5,584 bases of DNA from an uncultured Oscillospiraceae bacterium (GTDB taxonomy: Bacteria > Bacillota > Clostridia > Oscillospirales > Ruminococcaceae), in contig CAJTSZ010000123.1 in NCBI GenBank assembly GCA_910578755.1, positions 1 through 5,584 of the forward strand, read 5' to 3'. A program made the position numbers and the translations under genes. Under the pieces are notes generated by a model. The model saw only the letters and a program-made list of their open reading frames with translations, was not told the DNA's origin and did no database searches. This document shows, piece by piece, positions 5,404 to 5,584 of this stretch (positions are counted from its first letter, which is position 1; each line of letters opens with the position of its first letter).

Positions 5404-5584
5404 GATAATTCCAACAATTTAGAGTATCTAAAAAAATAGTTGAGCGAAGCGGAACAACGGGGCGCAAAGCACTTGTACAAGACAAAAATTTTGTAAGCGC
5501 ACCTTATAAGTTTTTTGGCTTCGCCTGCAAAACTTGCGAAAATCACTTTATTGCAGTCCGAATCTGCCTGCACATCAGCTTTTT
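5404..5584. other. Gene-free right edge rich in palindromes
   Basis: No credible gene is seen. Short palindromes include CTTGTACAAG (5472-5481), directly followed by ACAAAAATTTTGT (5482-5494), and CTTATAAG (5503-5510). A minus-strand frame from a GTG at 5573 runs 61 codons across these repeats and into the hydrogenase promoter region, so it is probably not a gene. The stretch may lead to a gene beyond the window. Confidence 0.5.
5508..5535. repeat. Imperfect palindrome related to 873-900
   Basis: AAGTTTT (5508-5514) pairs with AAAACTT (5529-5535), and an inner GGC (5517-5519) pairs with GCC (5523-5525) around TTC. Unpaired TT and TGC form an internal loop. It has the same 28-nt length, outer arms, inner GGC and following GC as the palindrome at 873-900, matching it at 22 of 30 positions. 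This suggests two members of a dispersed stem-loop repeat family. Confidence 0.5.

Noticed and set aside
5388..5573. Minus-strand open frame of 61 codons
   Set aside because: It begins at a GTG, runs across palindromic repeats and ends inside the hydrogenase operator and -35 box. No family resemblance is seen.

Overview
The window looks like a chromosomal segment from a strictly anaerobic Clostridia-type Firmicute, tentatively of the Oscillospiraceae/Ruminococcaceae kind. This rests on the secG–rnr pairing typical of Firmicutes, AGGAG-type ribosome binding sites, sigma-A promoters with 17-bp spacers, compact U-tract terminators, and a ferredoxin-domain [FeFe] hydrogenase. Placement below class level is inference only.

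Layout: positions 1-107 are the tail of an unseen upstream plus-strand unit, closed by a strong terminator (108-163). A sigma-A promoter (175-203) then drives secG (287-532), the small membrane subunit of the Sec translocon, closed by a UUCG-loop terminator (538-568). A second promoter (688-716) starts a leader of about 290 nt that contains a 51-bp direct repeat and a perfect 12-bp hairpin, and leads into rnr (1015-3273), the 3'-5' exoribonuclease RNase R. The rnr–hydrogenase gap (3274-3786) has no convincing gene. It holds a 98-bp element bounded by near-perfect inverted repeats, a bidirectional terminator, a 19-bp sequence also present at 37-55, and a decamer tandem repeat. On the minus strand, convergent with rnr, lies a 502-residue [FeFe] hydrogenase of apparent group B (3787-5295). 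The last 180 bases are gene-free and rich in small palindromes.

How the genes fit together: secG and rnr are housekeeping genes, for protein export and RNA turnover; each has its own promoter and terminator. The smpB gene that often follows rnr in this context is absent. The hydrogenase is a separate unit. Its promoter carries an 18-bp palindrome (TTGTCAA-4 nt-TTGACAA) over the -35 box, with the geometry of operators for the NADH-sensing repressor Rex. This would tie hydrogen metabolism to redox state.

The most interesting material is the putative Rex operator and the intergenic repeats: the direct repeat with palindrome in the rnr leader, a related palindrome near the right edge, the MITE-like 98-bp element, and the 19-bp dispersed repeat. 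No clearly new multi-gene system is present.
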